This document shows positions 14,919 to 24,560 of a DNA stretch of 64,000 nt, piece after piece. The DNA is from CAXXFQ01 sp963674475 (GTDB taxonomy: Bacteria; Planctomycetota; Planctomycetia; Pirellulales; Thermoguttaceae), in contig CAXXFQ010000024.1 of NCBI GenBank assembly GCA_963674475.2, positions 868,001-932,000 on the forward strand. Reading direction: 5' to 3'. Position 1 is the stretch's first letter. Each line of letters starts with the position of its first letter. The notes under the pieces are model-generated. The model worked only from the letters and a program-made list of their open reading frames with translations. It had not been told where the DNA came from and searched no databases. The position numbers were made by a program, and so were the translations under genes.

Positions 14919-17888
14919 ATGAGTCAGAAGGGGCAATCGTTTTTCAAGGGCTGGTCCCGTTTGGGGCTAATCTTCGCCATCGTTTTTCTCACCACCTCCA
15001 TACCCCAAGCCGCCATCTACCGCTGGGACAACGGCGAAAAGATCTCGGATTTGACACTGCAACCTCACGAGAAGTACCGCTATATGAATCTTTCCTACGC
15101 GGACTTGAGTGAAATGTCCCTTTGGGCAATCCGATTCACAGACATCGATCTTTCCTATGCGGATTTTCAGAACTCGAACCTCAAATCGAGTAGTTTTTAC
15201 AGCGCAACAGTGAATAACGCGAATTTCACTGGGGCTACGATTGAGGGTGCTAGATTTAACACAGAAAATGGCTTCACCTCGGATCAACTCTACTCGACGG
15301 CAAGTTACCAAAATAAAAATTTAACCAGAATCAGAATTTCGGGGATTGCCAACGGCTGGGATTTATCGAATCAAAACCTAAATAATTCTTATCTAAGCGG
15401 CAATTTCTTTAATACCAATTTTAAATCAGCCGATCTGACCAATTCCGAACTTGGTGGAAACTTCACTAATGCTGATTTGAACTTTGCAAACCTTAAAGAC
15501 GCGTGTATTAGCGGTATTGTTTCCGGAGCCGATTTCACAGACGCCTTGATTCAAGGGGCAACCTTGTATGTCGACGATTTTACCAAACAACAACTTTATG
15601 CGACGGCCAGCTATCAGGAAAAAGACCTCAGTGGCATTTTTTTTGGTCGCGAGATAGACTTATCCGGCTTCGATTTGTCGCACCAGGATTTCACCGACGC
15701 CTGTTTTAGCTGCAAGCTAACCGACACCGATTTCACGGGTGCCGTGATTCAAAACGCTTACCTTGGTGGTTTTACCAAAGAACAACTTTATTCCACCGCC
15801 AGCTACCAAGAAGGCAACTTACAAGGAATTGAACTTCCTCACAACGCCGAACTAGCGGGTGTAAATTTTTCAGAAAAAGATCTTTCGGAAGTCGAATTCT
15901 GTAAAGCCAATCTCGAAGGTGCTCAATTTCAAAACGCCAACCTGAATCAAACAAATATGGGCTCCGCCAACCTTAAAAACGCCAATTTCGAAGGGGCAAA
16001 TCTGGAAAGCATTATCCTCGGTTGTGCTCGCATCGAAGGAGCAAACTTCGAAAATGTTCGTGGGTTAACCCCGTATCAAATACACTCCACCAAGAGTTAC
16101 ATATTCGAAAAACAACTTCGCGGTGTCAATCTTTCGAGAAACTCGCTTCAGGACTTTAGCTTCGAGAATATTGACTTGACTAACTGCTCCTTCGCGGGAG
16201 CTACACTTTCCACTACCAATCTCACGGGATATACTACCAAAGCCAATTTTTCTTGTGCTAATATCGAAGGGGTCGATTTCAGCGGCGCGATCGGTTTCAC
16301 GAAATCGCAACTTGAATCAACCAGTAGCTATCAAAACCGAAATCTCAGCCATCTTGTCCTCGGTGACTTGAATCTGACCGGTTGGGATTTCTCGAACCAA
16401 AATCTGATCGAGGTCGATTTCCTCGGATCCGCTTTTCATGGGGCGAATTTGACGGACGCCGATTTTTCGAACGCCGTTATTCGGAGAGTGAATTTCAGCG
16501 GCATCAGCGGGTTCGCGCCGGAACAACTGTACTCGACCCAGAGCTACGCGGAAGGCGATTTACAAGGTGTCAAGTTCAACGACATTAATCTTGATGGCTG
16601 GAATTTTTCGAATCAAAATCTCTCCGGCGCGACGTTCTTTCAGACCTCCCTTGCGTCAGTCGATTTTACCGGAGCGACGATTGATCAGGTCGATTTAGGA
16701 AACGCCACCGGATTTACCGCTTCCCAACTGTATTCCACGGCCAGCTATCAAAACCACAATCTGCACGGTGTCTGGTTCGACTGGATCGACATGAGCGGCT
16801 GGGACCTTTCCGGGCAAGATCTGTCCGGCGCCTCGCTGTACTACGCCGATCTGACCGGCACCGATTTCACCGGCGCGATCGTTCATAACACCGATTTTAG
16901 TTATACTGCCCCTTGGCAAAACTCGGAATCCGGAATGACGGCCGAGCAACTTTACTCGACGCAAAGTTATCAGGACAAGGATTTGCACGGGATCAGCTTG
17001 GCTGGCGGGAATCTGAAAGGTTGGGACTTTTCTGGGCAAACTCTTGTCGGAGCCAATTTTTATGGCGCGATAGTGACCGACACCGATTTTACCGGGGCGA
17101 TCATCCACGAAGCCGATTTTAGCGGTACGCGTGGAGAGCGTTACCAAAGTCCCGGATTGACAGCTTCGATGCTTTATTCGACACAAAGTTATCAGGACAA
17201 GGATTTACATGGAATCGGATGGTCGGGATGTAAAATGGGAGGGTGGAACCTCTCAGGCCAGAATTTGATGAAGTGCGATTTTGATGAGGTGAATCTCCCA
17301 AGTAATCTTGCGACAAAATTAAACGAGACCGACCTAAGCGGTGCCGATACGCGGGGGGCGACGCTTTCGGACGAGCTTTTGGCCCAAGCGGGGAACGTTC
17401 GGAATTTGATCCGGCCGGATGGAACGGTCGAAGGGGTCGATCTTCAGGAGGGAGAGCGGCTGTTGGTTCGGGATTATCTTGACGACGACCTGGTGATCGA
17501 GGTCTGCCTGAAAGACGACCTGGTCATCGCGCCGAGTGGCACGTTGGCGTTTGAGCTGTCCGATTCGAATTGGGGCTCGACCGTCCACTTCGACGGCGAA
17601 GGACTCACCGCCACCCTCGACGGGGCACTTCAGGTACTTTTGGCCAAGGAGTTCGCCCCGACGTTGGGCGAGGAATTCTGTCTGTTCGACTGGTCCGGCC
17701 TGGAAAGCCGTTCAGGCGGGTTCGCCCTGTTCGACCTGCCGCAACTGCTTGGCGGGCTCGGCTGGGATGTCAGCGGGCTCTACACGACCGGAGCAATTCG
17801 CGTCGTCGCCGTCCCCGAACCGGGAGCCCTCGTCCTTTTGTTCCTCGTCGCGATCAGCTTGGGGTTAATGAAACGCCGAAAGGGATAA
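14919..17888 (+). CDS. modular pentapeptide-repeat surface protein with PEP-CTERM signal
   Basis: The 989-residue protein has a signal peptide (cleaved near residue 32, PQA-AIYRW), a long pentapeptide-repeat region (about residues 45-820) and a C-terminal module (about 850-960) ending in the PEP-CTERM signal VPEPGALVLLFLV...KRRKG. Pentapeptides of form A(D/N)LxxADF build a right-handed beta-helix. Here they are grouped in modules of about 75-105 residues, each opening with (G)(F/L)TxxQLYSTxSYQxxxLxGI and continuing GW(D/N)(F/L)SxQ(N/D)L. I count nine such openings. ATG 14919 has AAAGGAG seven bases upstream. The GC content of the repeat region is lower than its neighbours. Function unknown; a surface or matrix structural role is inferred. 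Confidence 0.9.
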   Translation: MSQKGQSFFKGWSRLGLIFAIVFLTTSIPQAAIYRWDNGEKISDLTLQPHEKYRYMNLSYADLSEMSLWAIRFTDIDLSYADFQNSNLKSSSFYSATVNNANFTGATIEGARFNTENGFTSDQLYSTASYQNKNLTRIRISGIANGWDLSNQNLNNSYLSGNFFNTNFKSADLTNSELGGNFTNADLNFANLKDACISGIVSGADFTDALIQGATLYVDDFTKQQLYATASYQEKDLSGIFFGREIDLSGFDLSHQDFTDACFSCKLTDTDFTGAVIQNAYLGGFTKEQLYSTASYQEGNLQGIELPHNAELAGVNFSEKDLSEVEFCKANLEGAQFQNANLNQTNMGSANLKNANFEGANLESIILGCARIEGANFENVRGLTPYQIHSTKSYIFEKQLRGVNLSRNSLQDFSFENIDLTNCSFAGATLSTTNLTGYTTKANFSCANIEGVDFSGAIGFTKSQLESTSSYQNRNLSHLVLGDLNLTGWDFSNQNLIEVDFLGSAFHGANLTDADFSNAVIRRVNFSGISGFAPEQLYSTQSYAEGDLQGVKFNDINLDGWNFSNQNLSGATFFQTSLASVDFTGATIDQVDLGNATGFTASQLYSTASYQNHNLHGVWFDWIDMSGWDLSGQDLSGASLYYADLTGTDFTGAIVHNTDFSYTAPWQNSESGMTAEQLYSTQSYQDKDLHGISLAGGNLKGWDFSGQTLVGANFYGAIVTDTDFTGAIIHEADFSGTRGERYQSPGLTASMLYSTQSYQDKDLHGIGWSGCKMGGWNLSGQNLMKCDFDEVNLPSNLATKLNETDLSGADTRGATLSDELLAQAGNVRNLIRPDGTVEGVDLQEGERLLVRDYLDDDLVIEVCLKDDLVIAPSGTLAFELSDSNWGSTVHFDGEGLTATLDGALQVLLAKEFAPTLGEEFCLFDWSGLESRSGGFALFDLPQLLGGLGWDVSGLYTTGAIRVVAVPEPGALVLLFLVAISLGLMKRRKG

Positions 17889-17906
17889 TCGAGAATCCCC
17901 GGGGGG

Positions 17907-17964
17907 AAACGGGCTGCGGGAGAAGCGTTTTTTGGTCTCGACAAGTGTCTGACGGTCGATACAT
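17907..17964. repeat. dispersed intergenic repeat, copy 1
   Basis: AAACGGGCTGCGGGAGAAGC, a T6 run, GGTCTCGACAAG and CGGTCGATACA form a 58-base unit that recurs at 20582-20640 with about ten differences. It lies between the convergent pentapeptide and universal-stress genes. Confidence 0.7.
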
Positions 17965-18048
17965 TCAGGGACGCAGGGGTAGTCCTGGGCTTCCAAAAAT
18001 CCCAGGACTTCTCCGGCGCGAGCCAAAAACTTTGGCCTCATTTTCAGA

Positions 18049-18876
18049 TTAATGCGAAAGGAACAGGGGGCGGTCTGCGTGCTGGATTGTGTGAAGCACG
18101 GTATCGCCAAAGATGCGACGTCGCAGAAAACTTTTCTGGCTGTTTCCGAGAACGATCAAATCGGCGTCCCAATCGTCAGCGTGTTGCAGAAGACCGTTGA
18201 CCGGTGAGCCGGGCAGGTATTCCGAATCGACCGTGAATCCGTGCGACTGGCAGTAGGAGACAACTTCACCGAGTCTTTTTCGCCCCTCTTCCGCAGTTCC
18301 ACCGAAGGTAATAGCCTTTAATGTCACATCAGGCCAGAGTTGCTCTTGGATAAAACGTCGAATGGTCCTGGCAGATTCCATTGATCCGCTGTAGGAAAGT
18401 AAAACCCGATGGATCGGACGGTATTGCTTCGAGACGGCAATGATTGGTCGGACCCCTTCACCCAAAAGTCGAGACAAAAGCGAACTGGAATCCGTATCCT
18501 CAAAATAGTATTCAAAGACACTGCGTAGCCCGAAAATGGTCAGGTCGTAAAATCGAGCCATTTTTTGCATGAGGCGAAATGCGTTCCCCTCTTCGCGACA
18601 CACATCAAACGACACTTGCTCCGCGATGCACGCTTTCTCGAAATGTTCAATTGCCTTATCAATGTGTTCTTGAGACAGCTCAACCCGATGCAATTGAAGA
18701 TCTTTGGCCGCGGCACCCCCGCCCGCGGGAACAGGTCCCACTCGCAGATTACGCGGGTCCATAACCGTGACCCCCATGATTTCCGCAGTATGAATACGTG
18801 CCAGTTCGACGGCCCGACGTATGGCAACCTCGGCGTATTCCGTTCCGGCAAGGCCGACTAGGATTCGCTTGATCAT
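18049..18876 (-). CDS. universal stress protein, tandem Usp domains
   Basis: The 275-residue protein has two UspA-like halves. The first opens IKRILVGLAGTEYAEVAI (residues 2-19) and ends near IIAVSKQ; the second begins HRVLLSYSGSMES (about 156-168) and ends VLGNSQKSFLRRRIFGDT...RPLFL. The last stretch matches the GxxG-(9x)-G(S/T) ATP-binding pattern imperfectly (G-N-S-Q ... G-D-T). Usp proteins act in the cytosol in stress responses and often pair with transporters. The antiporter gene ends 25 bases upstream on the same strand, so the two are probably co-transcribed and the Usp may regulate the antiporter. Confidence 0.85.
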   Translation of the reverse strand: MIKRILVGLAGTEYAEVAIRRAVELARIHTAEIMGVTVMDPRNLRVGPVPAGGGAAAKDLQLHRVELSQEHIDKAIEHFEKACIAEQVSFDVCREEGNAFRLMQKMARFYDLTIFGLRSVFEYYFEDTDSSSLLSRLLGEGVRPIIAVSKQYRPIHRVLLSYSGSMESARTIRRFIQEQLWPDVTLKAITFGGTAEEGRKRLGEVVSYCQSHGFTVDSEYLPGSPVNGLLQHADDWDADLIVLGNSQKSFLRRRIFGDTVLHTIQHADRPLFLSH

Positions 18877-18901
18877 GAGATTAACTCCTAAAAGTTTTTG
18901 T

Positions 18902-20149
18902 TCAAGAATGAGGCTGTGCGGATTGATCTCGATCCGCGTTTGGTGTTGTGCGAATCAAGTAATTGACCACATAGACGAAAAACGGGGTAAGTAAAAGATT
19001 CAACGTGAGGCTCAAAACGGCCACACTCACAATCGGGCCACCGATCCCGTATTGGAGGCTTAACAGGATGATGCCCGCGCCGACTTCCCCTCGTGGCATC
19101 ATGGCGATCGCCACGGCCAACCGCTCCCGCCAATGGGCTTCACGCCGGTAACAAAACGCCGGAAACAACTTCCCGATATTGATGAGTATCGTCAATGCCG
19201 CCACATGACCAGCCAATGCCAGAGCAGTCAACTGTGGCTGTTGTATCGTTATCGTTTGTTCGACCGCGGAAGTGACCGGTTCACCCCAAATCACGGGCAT
19301 GTTCAATCCGACCAAAACCATAAAAAACGCCGAAACCAGAGTTGCCGCCAACTGTTCGCTGCGGCTTTCAAGGCCTGGTGAATGATTTTTTAAAGCGGCA
19401 TCCTCGTCCGACGACGCACCGGGCCATTTCATCACACAACCGAGCACGAAGGCGGGCAGCAGGACCTCTATATGAATTGGCACACTAGAGTCCATGACTT
19501 TCGTGCTCCAATAAACCGCCTCGGTAAATCCGACGATCAAAAGCGAGTATCCCAGCACCCAGGGCCAACTTGTCGGCATCGGTATTCGGTGCAGCCATCG
19601 CCAGGCGATCCAGAGCATCGCAACCATGACAACCACGATTAAACCTAATTGCCAGGCAAGGCCTATCATCATGATCTTCAGCGGGATCATCAATAGCACG
19701 GTGTCCAGGTCGTCGAATATCACGAGAACACGAATTTTACGGAACATCCAGGTCGCGCTGAGGCCCGCCGCTGCCAACATGGAAAAAAGGACACCTGTCG
19801 CTGTCGGAGCTGCAAACCGACCTGCAAGCAACACCTCCTTCCACGCCTGCCAGGAAGACCAGAGTTCTGGGGGAAGCATGGTGAAAACAAAATAGAGTAC
19901 GGCAAAAATCCAGGGAAAGCCTGCAGTCGTCATCGCGACCACATAATCCCACCCGTAAGAACGTACCCGATCCTTGTTGACTTCAAACTCATACCCGACA
20001 TGAATCATAATGAAAGACAAGCCCACCAAGGTCAAAACCGAAATGATCTCTCTTCCAATAAACAGATTCGCTCCCAAAACGGGTGGCAAGATCTGAGAGC
20101 CGACCAGCCCCAAGATCAAGAGAATCGAGAATAACGCAATTTTTTTCAT
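18902..20149 (-). CDS. cation:proton antiporter, CPA2/Kef type membrane protein
   Basis: The 415-residue protein is almost entirely hydrophobic with about eleven to twelve predicted membrane helices. The start LFIGREIISVLTLVGLSFIM and the later GRFAAPTATGVLFSMLA, FDDLDTVLLMIPLK and AMMPRGEVGAGIILLSLQYG are typical of Na+/H+ exchangers of the monovalent cation:proton antiporter family. The FDDLDT stretch supplies the acidic pair expected in the ion site. No C-terminal TrkA-N domain is present, unlike KefB/C. ATG 20149 is preferred to the longer frame from 20230. First gene of a two-gene unit with the universal stress protein. Confidence 0.83.
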   Translation of the reverse strand: MKKIALFSILLILGLVGSQILPPVLGANLFIGREIISVLTLVGLSFIMIHVGYEFEVNKDRVRSYGWDYVVAMTTAGFPWIFAVLYFVFTMLPPELWSSWQAWKEVLLAGRFAAPTATGVLFSMLAAAGLSATWMFRKIRVLVIFDDLDTVLLMIPLKIMMIGLAWQLGLIVVVMVAMLWIAWRWLHRIPMPTSWPWVLGYSLLIVGFTEAVYWSTKVMDSSVPIHIEVLLPAFVLGCVMKWPGASSDEDAALKNHSPGLESRSEQLAATLVSAFFMVLVGLNMPVIWGEPVTSAVEQTITIQQPQLTALALAGHVAALTILINIGKLFPAFCYRREAHWRERLAVAIAMMPRGEVGAGIILLSLQYGIGGPIVSVAVLSLTLNLLLTPFFVYVVNYLIRTTPNADRDQSAQPHS

Positions 20150-20747
20150 CGTTTTCTCTGGTCCACACTTGAGCGTTCTGTGAAAAAATCGAGTACTGGC
20201 GGGCTTTTCAGTTTTTTGTAGATGTGGCACGGGTGCTTTGAACCGTACCCTAAAAAAACCGAGTTAGTTGTAATCGCTCCAAGAAGTACGTAGGGTGGAC
20301 GATATGGTTCTGCAAGAATTGACTGCAAAAGGGGATTGAGGGTTTATTGATATCTGCATAGACAATGATCTTCATGCAACCGCCAATGCGCCGGTTCCAG
20401 GCGAAATTACCGGTTTTTCGAGCAGGAAAGGTTCATTGGTATTGCAACTCTCAGTAGAGTAGACCAACCACCCTCGCGAGACACTCAGCTAGCAGAACCC
20501 CATGAGAAGTGATGAGAGAGTAACTCCCACCGATCCCCCCCGCGAAGCTCAAAATTGAATCCGCGGAGGAAAAAAGAGAGAAAACGGGCCGCGGGAGGAG
20601 CGTTTTTTTGGTCTCGACAAGCTTCCGGCGGTCGATACAATGAGATGCGCGGGAGCAGGTTTTGGATTTTTTGGAGTTCAAAACCGGCCCCGTGTCTTGT
20701 TTTTTCGCGCTAATGACGCCCTTTTCCCCGTATCCCCCGATATTTTC
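20150..20747. other. divergent intergenic region between the antiporter and polA
   Basis: About 600 bases with no supported gene; it must hold both divergent promoters. It carries a copy of the dispersed repeat at 20582-20640. A long minus-strand frame through it (20451-21437) is mostly antisense to polA and is rejected. Confidence 0.45.
20582..20640. repeat. dispersed intergenic repeat, copy 2
   Basis: AAACGGGCCGCGGGAGGAGC, a T7 run, GGTCTCGACAAG and CGGTCGATACAA match copy 1 at 17907-17964. It is about 110 bases before the polA start codon. Confidence 0.7.
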
Positions 20748-23700
20748 ATGTCCAATCAACAACCGCGCCTTCCGGGAATGGATCCCGAGCCGGACGGCGA
20801 TTCCAAACCGTCCAACGAGTCGCCCCAAGCGGGCGAGTTGAAATCGACTCCTCCTACGAATGAGGAACCTCCGACGGCGGCGAATGACAAGAAAAACGCC
20901 CCGACCAAAGAGGCACACGCTGCGAAGGACAAGAAAAACGCTCCGACCGAGGACCCGCGCGCGGCACTGCCGGTGCAGCATGCGACCGACGCGCCGAAAT
21001 CGCTTGTGGGGAAGACGGTTTATGTGATCGACACGCACTCGCTGATTCATCAGGTCTACCACGCCCTGCCCGAGATGACCTCGCCCGACGGACGGCCGGT
21101 CAACGCGATTTACGGCGTCGCGCGGGACCTGTTGGGGTTGCGGAAGTCGCGGAAGCCGGACTACTGGTTCTGCGCGGTCGACCTGCCTGGCGGAACGTTT
21201 CGGCATCAGCTTTTCGATCAATACAAGGCGACCCGAAAACCGGCGGCCGAGGACCTCGTCGAACAGATCCCCGAGGTCCATCGGATGATTAACGAGTTGG
21301 GAATACCGGTCGTCGGAGTTCCTTCGTACGAAGCCGACGACTGTATGGCGACGATCGCCCGGCAAATCGAGGCGCTCGGCGGGGAATGCTACCTCGTGAC
21401 CAGCGACAAGGATTGCCGCCAACTGATCAGCGACCATGTGCGGATGTACAATATAAGGAAAAACGAGATCTTCGATCGGGCGTCGCTTGAGGAGGCGTGG
21501 GGAATTCGGCCGGATCAGGTGGTCGATTTCCAGGCGCTGGTCGGCGACTCGGCCGACAATGTGCCGGGGGTCCCGCTGATTGGCCCGAAGTTGGCCCGCG
21601 AACTATTGGAAAAATACGAAACCCTTGACGGGGTTCTCGACCATGCCGACGAGGTGTCGGGGAAAAAGCGAAAGCAGAACCTGCTCGAAGGACGCGAGTT
21701 GGCCCTGCTGAGCCGAAAGCTGGTCGAACTGGACGCGCATATGGACCTTTCGCTCGATTGGGAGTCGGCCGTGGTCGGGCCGATCGACACCGAGCGGATT
21801 CGGCCGCTGTTCGAGCAGTTTGGGTTCCGAACGCTGGTGACGCAACTTGAGACGATCAACGAGCCCGAAGGAGAAACGGCCGCCGCCCAGTCCGCCGCCC
21901 AGTTGCCCCTGGCCACGTCGAAAGGAATCGAGGCGAACTACCGGTTGGTGGAAACGCCGGAGAAATTCGAAAAATTCCTGGTCGAACTGAAAAAACAAAA
22001 ACGGTTTTCCTTCGATACCGAAACGACCGATATCTCGCCGCGGCGGGCCCAATTGGTTGGCTACTCGTTCGCCTGGTGCGATGACGAAGCCTGGTATTTA
22101 CCGGTCCGTGCCCCGGCCGGGGAGTCCCAGTTGAACCCCGACGAGACACTCGAAGCGCTCCGCCCGATTTTCGAAAATCCGAACGTCGAAAAGATCGGCC
22201 AGAATTTGAAGTATGACCGGATCGTCTTGAAAGCGGCCGGGGTCGAGGTGGCCGGGCCGTTTTTCGACACGATCGTGGCCGATTACCTGTTGGCCGCCGG
22301 GAGCCGAAGTCACAGTCTCGACACGCTGGCGGAGCGTTATTTTCAGCACGAGACGATTAAGATTCGCGACCTCATCGGCACGGGAAAAAAACAAAAGCGG
22401 ATGGACGAAGTGCCGATCGAGTTGGTTTGCGACTATGCGGCCGAGGACGCGTTGATCCCCTGGCTGTTGCGACCGATTTTAGCCGGGCAGCTTCAACAAA
22501 ACGATCTGGAGTCTCTCTTCGAAGAGGTCGAGATTCCGTTGACGGGCGTTTTGGCCGAGATGGAATATCTGGGCGTCCGCGTCGACGCTCCGCGGCTGGC
22601 GAAGATGAGCAAACGGTTTGGCCAACGGATGGAGCGGCTCGAAGAGGAGTGTTTCGCGCTGGCCGGGCACCCGTTCAATCTGGCTTCGCCGAAACAGTTA
22701 CAAGAGGTCCTTTTCGAGGAATTGGGTCTTCCGGTTGTCAAAAAGACCAAGACCGGACCGAGCACCGACGCGGACGTGCTGAGCAAATTGGCTCCGCTGC
22801 ACGCGCTGCCTGCCAAGATCGTCGAGTATCGTCAAGCGGCCAAGCTCAAAAACACCTATGTCGACGCGTTGCCGAAGCTGATCTACCCGAAAACCGGACG
22901 GGTCCACACGTCGTTCAACCAGGTGGTCACCGCGACCGGGCGGCTGAGTTCGAGCGATCCGAACCTACAAAACATCCCGGTCCGGACCGAGGAAGGCCGA
23001 GAGATCCGCTCGGCGTTTGTGCCGGGGACGAAAGGGGAGGTTTTGCTGGCGGCCGACTACTCTCAGATCGAGCTGCGGGTTTTGGCCCATTTTTCGCAAG
23101 ACGCCCAACTGGTCAAGGCGTTCCAGAAAGACGAGGATATCCACACCATGGTCGCCGGACAGATCAACAACGTGGAACTCGACGAGGTGACCTCCGAGAT
23201 GCGGCGTCAGGCGAAGGCGGTCAATTTCGGGGTGATTTACGGCCAGAGCGCGTTCGGTCTTTCGGCCCAATTGGGCATCCCCCGCGAGGAGGCCCAGGCG
23301 TTTATTGATGCTTATTTTGCGAAATATCCGGGAATTGTCGATTTTTTGGAAAAGGTACTAGATAACGCCCTTGAAACGGGTTATGTTAAGACTGTTCTCG
23401 GACGTCGTCGCGCTGTGGAGGGAATCCGCCGCAGCAGGCCCAAACAGCGGAGCCTCGGCGAACGTATGGCGATCAATACGGTGATCCAAGGTTCGGCCGC
23501 CGATTTGATCAAACTGGCCATGCTCGGTGTCGGGCGTCGTCTCGAGGAAGAAGCCTTTCCGGCAAAGCTGCTTTTGCAGATCCACGACGAACTTATCTTT
23601 GAAGTCCCCGCCACCCATCTGAATGAACTGGCTCGCCTGGTTACCGAAGAAATGGTTCGGGCTTATTCACTATGCGTTCCGCTTCGGGTTTCGGTGAAAG

Positions 23701-23777
23701 CCGGGCCGAGTTGGGCGGAAGCGGAGTCGCTGGAAGTCGGTTCCGACACCGATTTCCCCCAGAACCCGCCGGTATAG
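20748..23777 (+). CDS. polA: DNA polymerase I
   Basis: The 1009-residue cytosolic enzyme has three domains: a 5'-3' FEN-type exonuclease (about residues 88-380, VYVIDTHSLIHQVYHAL, YEADDCMATIA, SDKDCRQL, GDSADNVPGV), a 3'-5' proofreading exonuclease with acidic residues kept (RFSFDTETTDISPRR, KYDRIVLK) and the polymerase (motif A DYSQIELRVLAHFS, motif B RRQAKAVNFGVIYG, motif C QIHDELIFEVP). It fills gaps after primer removal and in repair. An acidic/basic low-complexity extension of about 85 residues precedes the exonuclease and contains DKKNAPT twice. ATG 20748 is chosen; a further ATG 36 codons upstream opens into poor coding sequence. Confidence 0.97.
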   Translation: MSNQQPRLPGMDPEPDGDSKPSNESPQAGELKSTPPTNEEPPTAANDKKNAPTKEAHAAKDKKNAPTEDPRAALPVQHATDAPKSLVGKTVYVIDTHSLIHQVYHALPEMTSPDGRPVNAIYGVARDLLGLRKSRKPDYWFCAVDLPGGTFRHQLFDQYKATRKPAAEDLVEQIPEVHRMINELGIPVVGVPSYEADDCMATIARQIEALGGECYLVTSDKDCRQLISDHVRMYNIRKNEIFDRASLEEAWGIRPDQVVDFQALVGDSADNVPGVPLIGPKLARELLEKYETLDGVLDHADEVSGKKRKQNLLEGRELALLSRKLVELDAHMDLSLDWESAVVGPIDTERIRPLFEQFGFRTLVTQLETINEPEGETAAAQSAAQLPLATSKGIEANYRLVETPEKFEKFLVELKKQKRFSFDTETTDISPRRAQLVGYSFAWCDDEAWYLPVRAPAGESQLNPDETLEALRPIFENPNVEKIGQNLKYDRIVLKAAGVEVAGPFFDTIVADYLLAAGSRSHSLDTLAERYFQHETIKIRDLIGTGKKQKRMDEVPIELVCDYAAEDALIPWLLRPILAGQLQQNDLESLFEEVEIPLTGVLAEMEYLGVRVDAPRLAKMSKRFGQRMERLEEECFALAGHPFNLASPKQLQEVLFEELGLPVVKKTKTGPSTDADVLSKLAPLHALPAKIVEYRQAAKLKNTYVDALPKLIYPKTGRVHTSFNQVVTATGRLSSSDPNLQNIPVRTEEGREIRSAFVPGTKGEVLLAADYSQIELRVLAHFSQDAQLVKAFQKDEDIHTMVAGQINNVELDEVTSEMRRQAKAVNFGVIYGQSAFGLSAQLGIPREEAQAFIDAYFAKYPGIVDFLEKVLDNALETGYVKTVLGRRRAVEGIRRSRPKQRSLGERMAINTVIQGSAADLIKLAMLGVGRRLEEEAFPAKLLLQIHDELIFEVPATHLNELARLVTEEMVRAYSLCVPLRVSVKAGPSWAEAESLEVGSDTDFPQNPPV

Positions 23778-23888
23778 ACGAACCCCGTATAATAACTTGG
23801 TTCCTTTTAGGTCGGCTCGAAAACTGGTCCAAACAAGGGGGGCCCGTGTAAACGGCTTGTTGGAACAAGAGTTGTTCGGACGAAAAAG

Positions 23889-24560
23889 ATGCGCATTAGC
23901 CGTGGCGGCCGGATGTCGACTGTCAACGTGGCCGTTATGAAAAAAAAACACCTCAAATCGATGCGAGTGATCGGTCTGCTCGGGGGGGTTGCCTCCGGGA
24001 AAAGTCTGGTGGCCCAGCGGTTTGCCGAACTTGGCGCCGGAACGATCGATGCCGACCGGATAGGGCACGAGGTCCTTTTGACACCGGAGGTCATCGCGGC
24101 GGCACGATCCCGTTGGGGAGAGGAAGTCCTCGACGAGTCCGGTCAAATTGATCGACGACGTTTGGCGCAACTGGTTTTTGCCCCGACGCAGGAAGGACGC
24201 GTGGAACGGGCCTACTGGGAGCAAGTGACCCATCCGGCGATCGGGCGGGAAATCGAGCGACGGCTTGAAGAGTTTACCCGCAACGGATATCGAGTCGTGG
24301 TGCTCGACGCGGCCGTCATGATCGAAGCCGGTTGGGGTGAGGTTTGTGATACGTTGTTTTTTATCGATTCCCCACGGGCGCAACGCCTCGAACGGGCGGC
24401 CGGCCGAGGGTGGAGTGAAGACGATTTTGCGGCTCGTGAGGCCGCTCAGGAATCGTTGGACTTGAAGCGAAGCCGGGCCGATTTGGTAATAGATAACTCC
24501 GGATTCCCGGACGAGGTAATCGCTCGAGTCGACCGATTGTGGCCGTCGCTGACGAACTGA
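23889..24560 (+). CDS. coaE: dephospho-CoA kinase
   Basis: CoaE phosphorylates the ribose 3' hydroxyl of dephospho-CoA with ATP, the last step of coenzyme A synthesis. The frame shows the Walker A loop GLLGGVASGKS, the DADRIGHEVL motif, the lid-like VTHPAIGREIERRL and QRLERAAGRGWSEDDFAAREA near the end. The core begins at MRVIGLLGG (23961), and ATGs at 23889, 23913, 23937 and 23961 are all in frame; none has a clear ribosome binding site, so the true N-terminus is open. The family is about 200 residues, which fits the shorter choices (200 residues from 23961) better than 223. It follows polA by 111 bases. Confidence 0.9.
   Translation: MRISRGGRMSTVNVAVMKKKHLKSMRVIGLLGGVASGKSLVAQRFAELGAGTIDADRIGHEVLLTPEVIAAARSRWGEEVLDESGQIDRRRLAQLVFAPTQEGRVERAYWEQVTHPAIGREIERRLEEFTRNGYRVVVLDAAVMIEAGWGEVCDTLFFIDSPRAQRLERAAGRGWSEDDFAAREAAQESLDLKRSRADLVIDNSGFPDEVIARVDRLWPSLTN

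Noticed and set aside
20451..21437. Minus-strand frame of 328 codons upstream of and opposite polA
   Set aside because: Most of it is antisense to the polA 5' exonuclease; the composition is arginine-rich and has no domain.
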